A DNA stretch of 11,466 bases from SZUA-186 sp041552135 (GTDB taxonomy: Bacteria; Pseudomonadota; Gammaproteobacteria; UBA9214): assembly GCA_041552135.1 (NCBI GenBank), contig JBFELL010000091.1:1-11466 (forward strand). Reading direction: 5' to 3'. How positions within the stretch are numbered: position 1 is the first letter of the stretch; each line of letters begins with the position of its first letter. The notes beneath the pieces were generated by a model. It saw only the letters and a program-made list of their open reading frames with translations. It searched no databases and was not told the DNA's origin. A program made the position numbers and the translations under genes. Positions 1 to 6,094 of this stretch are shown here, piece after piece.

Positions 1-74
1 ATCAATGACGTAAAGTGACAGTTACCGGTCGGGCATTGTACATGCCTTGCAGGCCAGGCTTCAGCACGGTTTCA

Positions 75-103
75 TTGCGGGCATATGACAAGGTTGATAT
101 AGT
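75..103 (+). promoter_or_regulatory. Candidate sigma70 promoter for rne
   Basis: TTGCGG (75-80) and TATAGT (98-103) are separated by exactly 17 bases. The -10 box matches the consensus at 5 of 6 positions, the -35 at only 3 of 6. Transcription would begin near 110 and give a leader of about 318 nt, in the range known for E. coli rne. The weak -35 makes this only a candidate; other AT-rich spots (about 133-138 and 233-238) lack a well-spaced partner. Confidence 0.33.
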
Positions 104-311
104 CGACAAAGGTGGGGGCCCCATTACCTGTTTATATAGGGTTCGGCCATCTCGCCTGTGAGACCCATTCCACCCAGGAGATTACAAGAGACAAGCATCT
201 TGATTCTTCTGTGGATTTAGCAAGACACTGATTATAAACCCTGTTTATCAACTAATTGGCGCTCCCTCCACAACGCATGCTGATGAAACCAGAATCTACC
301 CCCAACCGCAT

Positions 312-353
312 TGACCGGCTGGCGTCCTGGCCGCCGCGTGCATGCCCCGGTCA
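312..353 (+). promoter_or_regulatory. Inverted repeat in the rne leader
   Basis: TGACCGG (312-318) and CCGGTCA (347-353) are perfect 7-base complements around a 28-base loop that can itself form a small GGC/GCC hairpin. The 3' arm ends 74 bases before the rne start codon. Leader hairpins are the known site of rne autoregulation in E. coli, so this is a reasonable candidate for the same job. I see no sequence identity with the E. coli hairpins, and a GC-rich leader will contain such repeats by chance fairly often. Confidence 0.25.
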
Positions 354-427
354 GGCACTACCGCCTGCCACCGACAGGAGATTCTGCTTCGCGTATCGCA
401 CGGTTGAGCGCATGAGAGACATAAGAC

Positions 428-2893
428 ATGAAAAGAATGCTCATCAACTCCACGCAGCCGGAAGAGCTGCGTGTGGCCCTGGTCGATGGCCAGAAACTCT
501 ACGATCTTGATATCGAGGTACCTTCCCGGGGGCAGAAAAAATCCAACGTCTACAAGGGCAAGATCACCCGAATCGAACCCAGCCTGGAAGCGGCCTTTGT
601 TGACTATGGCGCAGAGCGCCATGGCTTCCTGCCACTAAAGGAAGTCGCCCGCGGTTATTTCTCCGATAGTGCCCGTGACGACGGCGGCAAACGGCTGAGT
701 ATCAAGGATGCCCTCACAGAGGGGCAGGAACTGATCGTTCAGGTCGAGAAGGAGGAACGCGGCACCAAGGGGGCTGCTCTCACCACCTTCATCAGCCTGG
801 CCGGGCGTTACATGGTGCTGATGCCGAATAACCCGCGCGCCGGGGGGGTTTCCCGCCGCATCCAGGGCGAAGACCGCAATTTTGTCCGCGATGCGATGAG
901 CGCCATGGACATCCCGGAGGGCATGGGCGTGATCGTGCGCACCGCGGGTGTCGGCCGCGGCACCGAGGAACTGCAGTGGGACCTTGACTACCTGGTCACC
1001 CTCTGGGGCGCCATCACCAAGGCGGCCAAGGACAAGCCTGCCCCGTTCCTTATCTACCAGGAAAGCAATGTCATCATCCGGGCCTTGCGCGATTACCTGC
1101 GCAAGGACATCGCCGAGATCCTGATTGACAGCGCGGAGGTCCATGACAAGGCACGGGCCTTCATGAAGCAGGTCATGCCGCACAACCTGGGCAAGCTGAA
1201 GCTCTACGATGACCCGACGCCATTGTTCAGCCGTTTCCAGATCGAATCACAGATCGAGTCGGCCTTCAGGCGCGAGGTGTCGCTGCCCTCGGGTGGGGCC
1301 ATTGTCATCGATCACACCGAGGCCCTGCTCTCCATCGACATCAACTCGGCCCGCGCAACCAAGGGCAGCGATATCGAGGAGACGGCCCTGAACACCAACC
1401 TCGAGGCCGCCGACGAAATTGCCCGGCAACTGCGAATCCGCGACCTCGGCGGACTGGTAGTGATCGATTTCATCGACATGCAACCCTCCCGGCACCACCG
1501 CGAGGTGGAAAACCGGCTACGCGAGGCATTGAAAATGGACCGGGCCCGCATCCAGATCGGGCGTATTTCCCGCTTTGGCCTGCTGGAAATGTCACGACAA
1601 CGGCTGCGCCCTTCGCTCGGCGAGTCCAGTCAGATCGTCTGCCCGCGCTGCACCGGCCAAGGCACGATCCGTGGCGTCGAATCCCTGTCACTGTCCATAC
1701 TGCGCATCATTGAAGAAGAGGCGATGAAGGACAATACCGTCCGGGTCGTGGCGCGCGTGCCGGTCGATGTCGGTACCTACCTGCTGAATGAGAAGCGGGA
1801 ACTCCTGCTGGAGCTGGAATCACGCCATCGGATGTCAGTCATGCTGATACCCACCCCGTCAATGGAAACACCCAATTACGACATACAGCGCATCCGCCGG
1901 GATGAACTGGGTTCCCAGGCGGATCGCAGCTACCACATCGTGCATGAAGTGCCGGAGGCGGAAGATCTCGGGATCGCGGAACCGGCAAGGCCAAGGGCCG
2001 AGGTGCCTGCCGTCAGGGCGGTCGCCCCTGCCTCACCGGCGCCGGAACCCATAACACAGCAGGTCAAAACCGAACCCGAGGCGAAAAAGCCTGGCCTGTT
2101 CAGCCGTCTGTTCTCCGGCCTGATCGGCCCATCGCAGGAGAGTACCGAAGACACGCCGAAGGCGGACACCGGCCAAAGTGATACCCAACGCACACGCCGC
2201 AGGCCAGACAGGCCACGTGGCGGCAGTGGACAGCGCAGCGGCCAGGGCCGCAGAAGACGCAGCGACGACGGGCAGCGCAGCGCCTCCCGCCCGCCACGCC
2301 GGGACAGTTCCCGCGGCAAAGGTACGGCCGCCGCTGCAGGCGACAAGGAGAGCACCTCTGCACCACGCTCCCGGGACAGGCAAACCACCGCGTCCGACAC
2401 AGCCGGTGACGGCGCCCAGCAGCAGGGCAAGAGTCAGGGCAGCGGGTCGCGGCGCGGCAGACGGGGTGGCCGCAGGCGGGGCGGCCGGCGGACTTCAGAC
2501 AACCGCAGCAGCGATAAACAGTCCGCGAGCGGCAGCCAGACGGCCGAAGGCAGCGCCCCGAAGCCGGGCGGCACGACCGGGAGCAAACCTGTCAGCGCAA
2601 CACATCAGGGCACGAAACCGGAAACCGGGCCTGCGGGTGAAACAAGCAAGAGCGGCAAGCCCGGGAGCAAACCGGCCAGTGCCACTGGCAACAGCGGCAA
2701 GCCGGAGGCCAAAATGGACATCACACCGGACCCCCGCAAAGCATCAGCTGTAACACCTGTGACAGATCGCGCGGCAGCAGGGTTGCAGCGCGGCAGCAAG
2801 GACAGCCGCTCTGCAACGGCAAAACCCGCAACTGATCACCTGGCGCCGGTGCAACAGGAACCGCCGGCCAAGGAAAAGGCCGCTTCCGAGTAG
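428..2893 (+). CDS. rne: Ribonuclease E
   Basis: Essential endoribonuclease that starts mRNA decay and matures tRNA and rRNA; 821 residues. The N-terminus (MKRMLIN, then the S1 domain at about 35-125 with VYKGKITRIEPSLEAAFVDY) follows the E. coli enzyme closely, which fixes the start; only a weak AGAG lies upstream. The catalytic metal-binding aspartates are D304 (in SIDINSARAT) and D347 (in VVIDFIDM). The zinc-link motif CPRC is at 405-408. The catalytic half ends near residue 510. At 555-567 GLFSRLFSGLIG resembles the amphipathic membrane-anchoring helix (segment A). The rest is low-complexity: arginine clusters at 589-611 and 675-688 (likely RNA binding), then a Gly/Ser/Lys/Pro tail with GSKP-type repeats at 718-757. 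At 821 against about 1061 residues in E. coli, the degradosome scaffold is shorter, and I could not recognise enolase or PNPase docking motifs. It converges with the phosphatase gene, 11 bp away. Confidence 0.98.
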   Translation: MKRMLINSTQPEELRVALVDGQKLYDLDIEVPSRGQKKSNVYKGKITRIEPSLEAAFVDYGAERHGFLPLKEVARGYFSDSARDDGGKRLSIKDALTEGQELIVQVEKEERGTKGAALTTFISLAGRYMVLMPNNPRAGGVSRRIQGEDRNFVRDAMSAMDIPEGMGVIVRTAGVGRGTEELQWDLDYLVTLWGAITKAAKDKPAPFLIYQESNVIIRALRDYLRKDIAEILIDSAEVHDKARAFMKQVMPHNLGKLKLYDDPTPLFSRFQIESQIESAFRREVSLPSGGAIVIDHTEALLSIDINSARATKGSDIEETALNTNLEAADEIARQLRIRDLGGLVVIDFIDMQPSRHHREVENRLREALKMDRARIQIGRISRFGLLEMSRQRLRPSLGESSQIVCPRCTGQGTIRGVESLSLSILRIIEEEAMKDNTVRVVARVPVDVGTYLLNEKRELLLELESRHRMSVMLIPTPSMETPNYDIQRIRRDELGSQADRSYHIVHEVPEAEDLGIAEPARPRAEVPAVRAVAPASPAPEPITQQVKTEPEAKKPGLFSRLFSGLIGPSQESTEDTPKADTGQSDTQRTRRRPDRPRGGSGQRSGQGRRRRSDDGQRSASRPPRRDSSRGKGTAAAAGDKESTSAPRSRDRQTTASDTAGDGAQQQGKSQGSGSRRGRRGGRRRGGRRTSDNRSSDKQSASGSQTAEGSAPKPGGTTGSKPVSATHQGTKPETGPAGETSKSGKPGSKPASATGNSGKPEAKMDITPDPRKASAVTPVTDRAAAGLQRGSKDSRSATAKPATDHLAPVQQEPPAKEKAASE

Positions 2894-2904
2894 ACCCCCC
2901 GGCC

Positions 2905-3384
2905 TTATATCCGGTATTGCTGGCGGATGTCCGCCAGCAGGCCGGCTGCCGCCATTTCAACCAGATCGAGCACCCGCTCGAACCCGCCCGCGCCGCCATA
3001 GTAAGGATCCGGCACCTCCCGCTCGTCAATATCGGGCGCATAATCCAGAAACAACCGCAGCTTGGTCTCGTGACCCGGCGGACAGACAGCGCCCAGGTCC
3101 TCGTAGTTGGCGTAGTCCATGGCCAGCACCAGGTCGAATTCCTCGAAGTCCACCTCACTGACGCGACGCGCACGCTGCCGGCTCATATCGATACCACGCC
3201 TCGAGGCTGCCTGTGAGGCCCGCTTGTCGGGGCGCTCACCGACATGGTAGGCATGGGTGCCTGCCGAGTCGACAACAACAGCATCCGACAGGGCATGTGC
3301 CTCTACCAGTTGCTCGAACACGCCCTGCGCCGTCGGTGATCGACAGATATTTCCCATGCAGACAAAAAGAACTCTGACTTTCAT
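2905..3384 (-). CDS. Low-molecular-weight protein-tyrosine phosphatase
   Basis: Cytoplasmic phosphatase of the LMW-PTP (Wzb/Etp/PtpA) family, 159 residues, the usual size. The phosphate-binding loop C-X5-R is at C9 to R15 (CMGNICRS), straight after the first beta strand as the family requires. DSAGTHAYHVG follows near residue 39, and the general acid is D126 in DPYYGG. Family members remove phosphate from tyrosine kinases that control capsule or exopolysaccharide export, but no such kinase or export gene is nearby, so the substrate is unknown. A phosphatase next to kdsB and rne is, from memory, the Pseudomonas arrangement. The ATG has no strong ribosome-binding site. The gene lies 69 bp after kdsB and may share its transcript. 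Its last codons contain a perfect 10-bp inverted repeat. Confidence 0.95.
   Translation of the reverse strand: MKVRVLFVCMGNICRSPTAQGVFEQLVEAHALSDAVVVDSAGTHAYHVGERPDKRASQAASRRGIDMSRQRARRVSEVDFEEFDLVLAMDYANYEDLGAVCPPGHETKLRLFLDYAPDIDEREVPDPYYGGAGGFERVLDLVEMAAAGLLADIRQQYRI
2918..2939. repeat. Perfect 10-bp inverted repeat at the rne/phosphatase convergence
   Basis: TGCTGGCGGA and TCCGCCAGCA flank two bases (TG) and lie within the last codons of the phosphatase gene, 25 bases past the rne stop. Read from the rne side this is a strong GC-rich hairpin in the 3' untranslated region. It has no T-run on either strand, so it is not a canonical intrinsic terminator. It could mark or protect the rne mRNA 3' end. 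It may also simply result from the codons for LLADIRQQ. Confidence 0.45.
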
Positions 3385-3402
3385 AAGCTATCGGTATTTC
3401 TG

Positions 3403-3434
3403 ACTGCTTCCAGCAGTGTAGTTACAAGATCTTG
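3403..3434. repeat. Hairpin and palindrome between kdsB and the phosphatase gene
   Basis: The 69-bp gap between kdsB and the phosphatase gene contains ACTGCT-TCC-AGCAGT (3403-3417, perfect 6-bp stem) and the perfect 10-bp palindrome CAAGATCTTG (3425-3434). Neither is followed by a T-run, so termination is not clearly indicated. On the minus strand TTGATA occurs just upstream, but no well-spaced -10 box goes with it. A small operator or processing site is possible; neither is shown. Confidence 0.3.
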
Positions 3435-3453
3435 ACAGTTATCAAACACGCAT

Positions 3454-4221
3454 TCAGCGGCCGGCAAGCACCGCTGCAACACGCTGCAGGTCCGCCCCGG
3501 TATCGACACCGGGGCCCGGTATCTCGTCGGCGATACCGACGTGGATCCGCAGGCCGTGCCAGAGCGCGCGCAGTTGTTCGAGTTTCTCGTAGATCTCCAG
3601 TGGCGATGGCGTCAGCTGGCTGTAATGCCTGAGGAAGCCGGCGCGGTAAGCATACAGCCCGAGGTGGTGCAGAACGGGATTACTGCCCGGGATACCCTTG
3701 CCGGTCTCGTCCGGATCGCGGTGCCAGGGTATCGGTGCGCGGCTGAAATACATGGCATAGCCTGCCGCGTCGAGCACGACCTTGACCACATGCGGATCGG
3801 CCTCGTTGGCCGAGGCCTCCAGCGGGTAGGCGAGCGTGGCAACCACGGCATCCCCGTGTGATGCCAGGTCAGCAGCGACCTGGTCGATCAGGTGCGGCGG
3901 CATCAGCGGCTCGTCACCCTGCAGGTTGACGATAATCACATCGTCATCCCAGGCGTGTTGCACCGCCACCTCTGCAAGGCGCTCGGTACCCGACTCGTGC
4001 CGTTCCGAGGTCATGCACACCCTCGCACCAAACGCACCAGCGGCTTGTTCGATGCGGCTGTCATCCGTGGCAATGATGATTTCCGCCGCCTCGCTTTCGC
4101 TGGCACGGGCATACACATGTTGCAGCATGGGCTGTCCGGCCAGCTCCAGCAACGGCTTGCCGGGCAGCCGGCTGGAGGCATAACGCGCCGGAATGACGAC
4201 CTTGAACGGGGTGTTCATCAT
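3454..4221 (-). CDS. kdsB: 3-deoxy-manno-octulosonate cytidylyltransferase (CMP-Kdo synthetase)
   Basis: Cytoplasmic enzyme that couples CTP and Kdo to CMP-Kdo, the activated sugar used by WaaA to build the LPS inner core. The 255-residue product has the expected length and motifs: nucleotide-binding IPARYASSRLPGKPL at 10-24, ATDD at 51-54, TSERHESGTERLAE at 71-84, metal-binding NLQGDEPL at 99-106, and PGVDTGADL near 237-245. Two tandem ATG codons (4221 and 4218) can both start it; E. coli-like proteins favour neither. There is no good Shine-Dalgarno, and the stretch just upstream is the end of a 211-bp inverted-repeat element. In related genomes kdsB usually sits close behind ycaR; here the gap is 270 bp. 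The pairing with lpxK and ycaR fits LPS biosynthesis. Confidence 0.97.
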   Translation of the reverse strand: MMNTPFKVVIPARYASSRLPGKPLLELAGQPMLQHVYARASESEAAEIIIATDDSRIEQAAGAFGARVCMTSERHESGTERLAEVAVQHAWDDDVIIVNLQGDEPLMPPHLIDQVAADLASHGDAVVATLAYPLEASANEADPHVVKVVLDAAGYAMYFSRAPIPWHRDPDETGKGIPGSNPVLHHLGLYAYRAGFLRHYSQLTPSPLEIYEKLEQLRALWHGLRIHVGIADEIPGPGVDTGADLQRVAAVLAGR

Positions 4222-4232
4222 ATTCCGGATAT

Positions 4233-4258
4233 CCGCAGAGGCGCAGAGGACGCAGAGA
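4233..4258 (+). repeat. Terminal inverted repeat, kdsB side
   Basis: Begins CCGCAGAGGCG and continues as imperfect repeats of GCAGAG every 8-9 bases. Its outer end is 11 bp upstream of the kdsB ATG, so it occupies the region where a ribosome would load on kdsB. Mismatches with the other arm fall at arm positions 12, 13, 18 and 24. Confidence 0.6.
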
Positions 4259-4417
4259 CTTTCATATGCAAAACCATTGTATATTTTCCATCCGGTATGA
4301 CTTCAGCATTTTATCCTGGTCCATCAGCACAACTGCGACGCTGACGGCATCCCGGATTGCCGGCGCAATTCGCGGCTGCATGGATGCCGCCGGGCACCCG
4401 GAGCCTGAATCCGGCAC

Positions 4418-4443
4418 TCCCTGCGCCCTCATCGCCTCTGCGG
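4418..4443 (-). repeat. Terminal inverted repeat, ycaR side
   Basis: Read on the minus strand it starts CCGCAGAGGCG and then gives ATGAGGGCGCAGGGA, the partner of the arm at 4233-4258. Its outer end lies 48 bp downstream of the ycaR stop codon. In a ycaR-kdsB transcript the two arms could pair. Confidence 0.6.
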
Positions 4444-4491
4444 TGGATTCAATGCGCTGGAATCAGTCAAGCCTGTGCAAGGCGCCCGAAT

Positions 4492-4671
4492 TCAGACCTC
4501 CTCCTCGGCCGGTAGCCGGCGTGCCTCCTCTTCCAGCATGACCGGGATGTCGTCACGAATCGGGTAGGCCAGCCGGTCTGCCTTGCAGATCAGTTCACCC
4601 TCCTCCTTCCGATAAACCAGGGGCCCCTTGCAAACGGGACAGGCAAGAATGTCCAGCAGTTTTTTATCCAT
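4492..4671 (-). CDS. ycaR: Trm112-like small zinc-ribbon protein YcaR (UPF0434)
   Basis: A 59-residue protein starting MDKKLLDILACPVCKGPL, very like E. coli YcaR (60 residues). C11 and C14 (CPVC) and C29 (in ELICKADRLAYPI) are the cysteines expected of this Trm112-like fold, followed by the typical IRDDIPVMLEEEARRL stretch. The family is thought to bind partner enzymes or stabilise folds as Trm112 does, but the role of YcaR itself is not settled to my knowledge. The start ATG at 4671 has a good GGAG seven bases upstream. It follows lpxK by 18 bp and precedes kdsB, the same order as in E. coli (where ycaQ may intervene), so it belongs to the LPS operon. Confidence 0.93.
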   Translation of the reverse strand: MDKKLLDILACPVCKGPLVYRKEEGELICKADRLAYPIRDDIPVMLEEEARRLPAEEEV

Positions 4672-4689
4672 CCATCGGCTCCGGCTATA

Positions 4690-5688
4690 TCATCCAGCAT
4701 CAGTCAGCAATGTCGATACCCGGGCGGCGAATTCCCGCGGCATCTCTATTGTAACAGGGGCGTACCAGCAGTCAGGCACCCCAAGGCCCCTGCATTTTAC
4801 CGCATCCTTTTCCGTCATGATGACTGGCCGGTCATCGCCAAAGGCCAGGTCCCCGGGCACGTAGGGGTGGTGATCGGGGAAGACATGCTCTTCAAGGCGC
4901 AGCCCCGCCTGGCGCAGCGCGGCAAAAAAACGCTGCGGATTGCCGATGCCGGCGACGGCATGCACGGACTGGCCGCGGAAGCTGTGCAGGTCACGCACCG
5001 TCTCCCCGCCCTGCAACCCGTGAACACGGCTTAGTCGCATTGTCATCGGGTACTCGCCCCGGTTGCCAAGACCATTGACGACCACCAGGTCAACCCGCGC
5101 CAGCCGTTTCACCGGTTCGCGCAGCGGGCCGGCGGGCAGGCAAAGGCCGTTACCAAACCGGCGCACACCGTCGATCACCGCAATTTCGATATCCCGCTGC
5201 AGGGCGTAATGCTGCAGGCCATCGTCACTCAGGATCAGGTCACAGTCGCTGTGTTCGAGCAGGGAACGCGCCGCTGCCACCCGGTCAGGACCGACCGCCA
5301 TGGGGCAACCGCTTTTACCGGCAAGCAGCACCGCCTCATCACCCACCATCACCGGATCACTGTCCGGCCTGACCTGTTGCGGCCAGTGTCTGGCCCTGCC
5401 GCCATAGCCCCGCGCCACAATGCCCGGCCGATGGCCGCTCTGTGTGAGAAATTCCGCCAGCCAGGCGACCAGTGGCGTCTTGCCTGTGCCCCCGACCGCC
5501 AGGTTGCCAATCACGATTACCGGCACCGGCAGCCGGTGCCTTTCAAGCAGGCCGGCTCGATACAGCCATCGACGCAGGCTGGTCGTAATCCGGTACAGGA
5601 GCGACAGCGGCGCCAGCAGGAGCAGCCAGGGGTTGCGCCTGTACCAGCTGTCGACGAGCCATTGCAGGCCGGGCCTGCTACTCCTCAA
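4690..5688 (-). CDS. lpxK: Tetraacyldisaccharide 4'-kinase
   Basis: Inner-membrane-associated kinase that phosphorylates the 4' position of the tetraacylated lipid A disaccharide to make lipid IVA. The 332-residue length is normal. An N-terminal hydrophobic helix (about 19-33, WLLLLAPLSLLY) is followed by the Walker A loop GNLAVGGTGKTP (61-72), ARGYGG (92-97), GDEAVLLA (116-123), SDDGLQHYALQRD (154-166), PDHHPY (271-276) and MTEKDAVK (291-298), all family hallmarks. The reading frame overlaps the end of exbD by 11 nt. The only usual initiation codon ahead of the conserved region is a TTG at 5688, since an in-frame stop lies further upstream; a CTG eight codons in is the alternative. Translation is therefore probably coupled to exbD. 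No msbA flippase gene accompanies it here. Confidence 0.96.
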   Translation of the reverse strand: MRSSRPGLQWLVDSWYRRNPWLLLLAPLSLLYRITTSLRRWLYRAGLLERHRLPVPVIVIGNLAVGGTGKTPLVAWLAEFLTQSGHRPGIVARGYGGRARHWPQQVRPDSDPVMVGDEAVLLAGKSGCPMAVGPDRVAAARSLLEHSDCDLILSDDGLQHYALQRDIEIAVIDGVRRFGNGLCLPAGPLREPVKRLARVDLVVVNGLGNRGEYPMTMRLSRVHGLQGGETVRDLHSFRGQSVHAVAGIGNPQRFFAALRQAGLRLEEHVFPDHHPYVPGDLAFGDDRPVIMTEKDAVKCRGLGVPDCWYAPVTIEMPREFAARVSTLLTDAG

Positions 5689-6094
5689 TCTTGGAGGTCG
5701 CCAGTGAGATATTCACCAGGCCCAGCTGGCTGGTCGCATCCAGCGCACGGACGACCGCCTGGTGCGGCGTCCTGGCGTCTGCACGGATGATGACCGGCAT
5801 GACTTCACCTGGCCCGACTGCCTTGCGGATGGCGCCCTTCAGTGTCTTCAGTTCGGTGTTGACCACCTGCTGGTCACCGAGGAAGTACCGCCCCTGGGCA
5901 TCGATCAGTATTTCCAGCGATTCGTCCTCGGGCTTGCTGGCCTCTGCCGTGGCCTCGGGCAACTCGATCTGGATTCGCGACTGGTGCTCGAACGTGGTCG
6001 ACACCATAAAGAAGATAAGCAGCAGGAACACCACATCGATCAGTGGCGTCAGGTTGATTTCGGGGTCCTCCTGATTGTCCGGCTGTATGTTCAC
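5678..6094 (-). CDS. exbD: ExbD/TolR-family proton-channel subunit
   Basis: Single-pass inner-membrane protein that, with ExbB, uses the proton gradient to drive a periplasmic partner. The 138 residues contain a short cytoplasmic start, the signature PEINLTPLIDVVFLLLIFF with one transmembrane helix (about 16-34) and its conserved channel aspartate D20, then a periplasmic domain ending RALDATSQLGLVNISLATSK. It begins with GTG at 6094, in the GTGA that also holds the exbB stop, so the genes overlap by 4 nt. Its own end overlaps lpxK by 11 nt. No tonB or tolA lies in the window, so which system it energises cannot be read from context. Exb-type is preferred to TolR because no other Tol genes are present. 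Confidence 0.93.
   Translation of the reverse strand: MNIQPDNQEDPEINLTPLIDVVFLLLIFFMVSTTFEHQSRIQIELPEATAEASKPEDESLEILIDAQGRYFLGDQQVVNTELKTLKGAIRKAVGPGEVMPVIIRADARTPHQAVVRALDATSQLGLVNISLATSKIEE

Larger units (their letters stand above)
1..427. other. Non-coding region upstream of rne, containing its leader
   Basis: No convincing gene is seen on either strand in these 427 bases. In E. coli rne has a leader of several hundred bases that RNase E uses to control its own mRNA, and the divergent gene is rluC. No rluC start is visible here, so any such neighbour lies beyond the left edge. The stretch holds short hairpins (GGCAT/ATGCC at about 34-48, TGGGG/CCCCA at 113-123, TGACCGG/CCGGTCA at 312-353), one plausible forward promoter at 75-103, and a TATAAT on the minus strand at 236-231 that lacks a properly spaced -35. 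The first 250 bases look more AT-rich than the genes. A leader role is inferred from position, not from recognised sequence conservation. Confidence 0.5.
4233..4443. mobile_element. MITE-like inverted-repeat element between ycaR and kdsB
   Basis: This 211-bp block is bounded by 26-bp inverted repeats (4233-4258 and 4418-4443) matching at 22 of 26 positions, with the outer 11 bases (CCGCAGAGGCG) perfect. Inside are an AT-rich stretch (about 4260-4320) and a GC-rich, strongly folded stretch with a 7-bp outer stem (4352-4358 with 4408-4414) and three smaller hairpins. No transposase is encoded; the only open frame is 56 codons on the minus strand and unrecognised. The layout suits a non-autonomous miniature element. 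I found no convincing target-site duplication (GGAT at 4227-4230 and 4445-4448 is the best, and not flush with both ends). The repeat of CGCAGAG units resembles a motif I remember as common between genes in many bacteria. Mobility is inferred. Confidence 0.5.

Noticed and set aside
231..236. Perfect TATAAT on the minus strand upstream of rne, a possible divergent promoter
   Set aside because: The nearest -35-like TTGATA is only nine bases away and the correctly spaced hexamer is poor. No divergent gene is visible in the window.
256..510. An 84-codon forward frame in the rne leader overlapping the rne start
   Set aside because: No ribosome-binding site at its ATG codons (277, 283), no family resemblance, and composition typical of GC-rich spacer. 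Kept only as a remote possibility for an upstream ORF.
1930..2430. Long reverse frames opposite the rne tail
   Set aside because: They arise from the skewed, stop-poor codons of the Arg/Gly/Ser-rich tail and show no domain.
4262..4432. A 56-codon open frame on the minus strand inside the 211-bp element (starts MRAQGVPDSG)
   Set aside because: The sequence is unrecognised, AGAGG is only two bases from the ATG, and the frame runs through the inverted repeat and hairpins. Probably chance; it would need conservation among copies to be believed.
4227..4448. GGAT at both ends of the 211-bp element as a target-site duplication
   Set aside because: Only four bases, and the copies lie at unequal distances from the two ends (2 and 1 bases), so chance is as likely.
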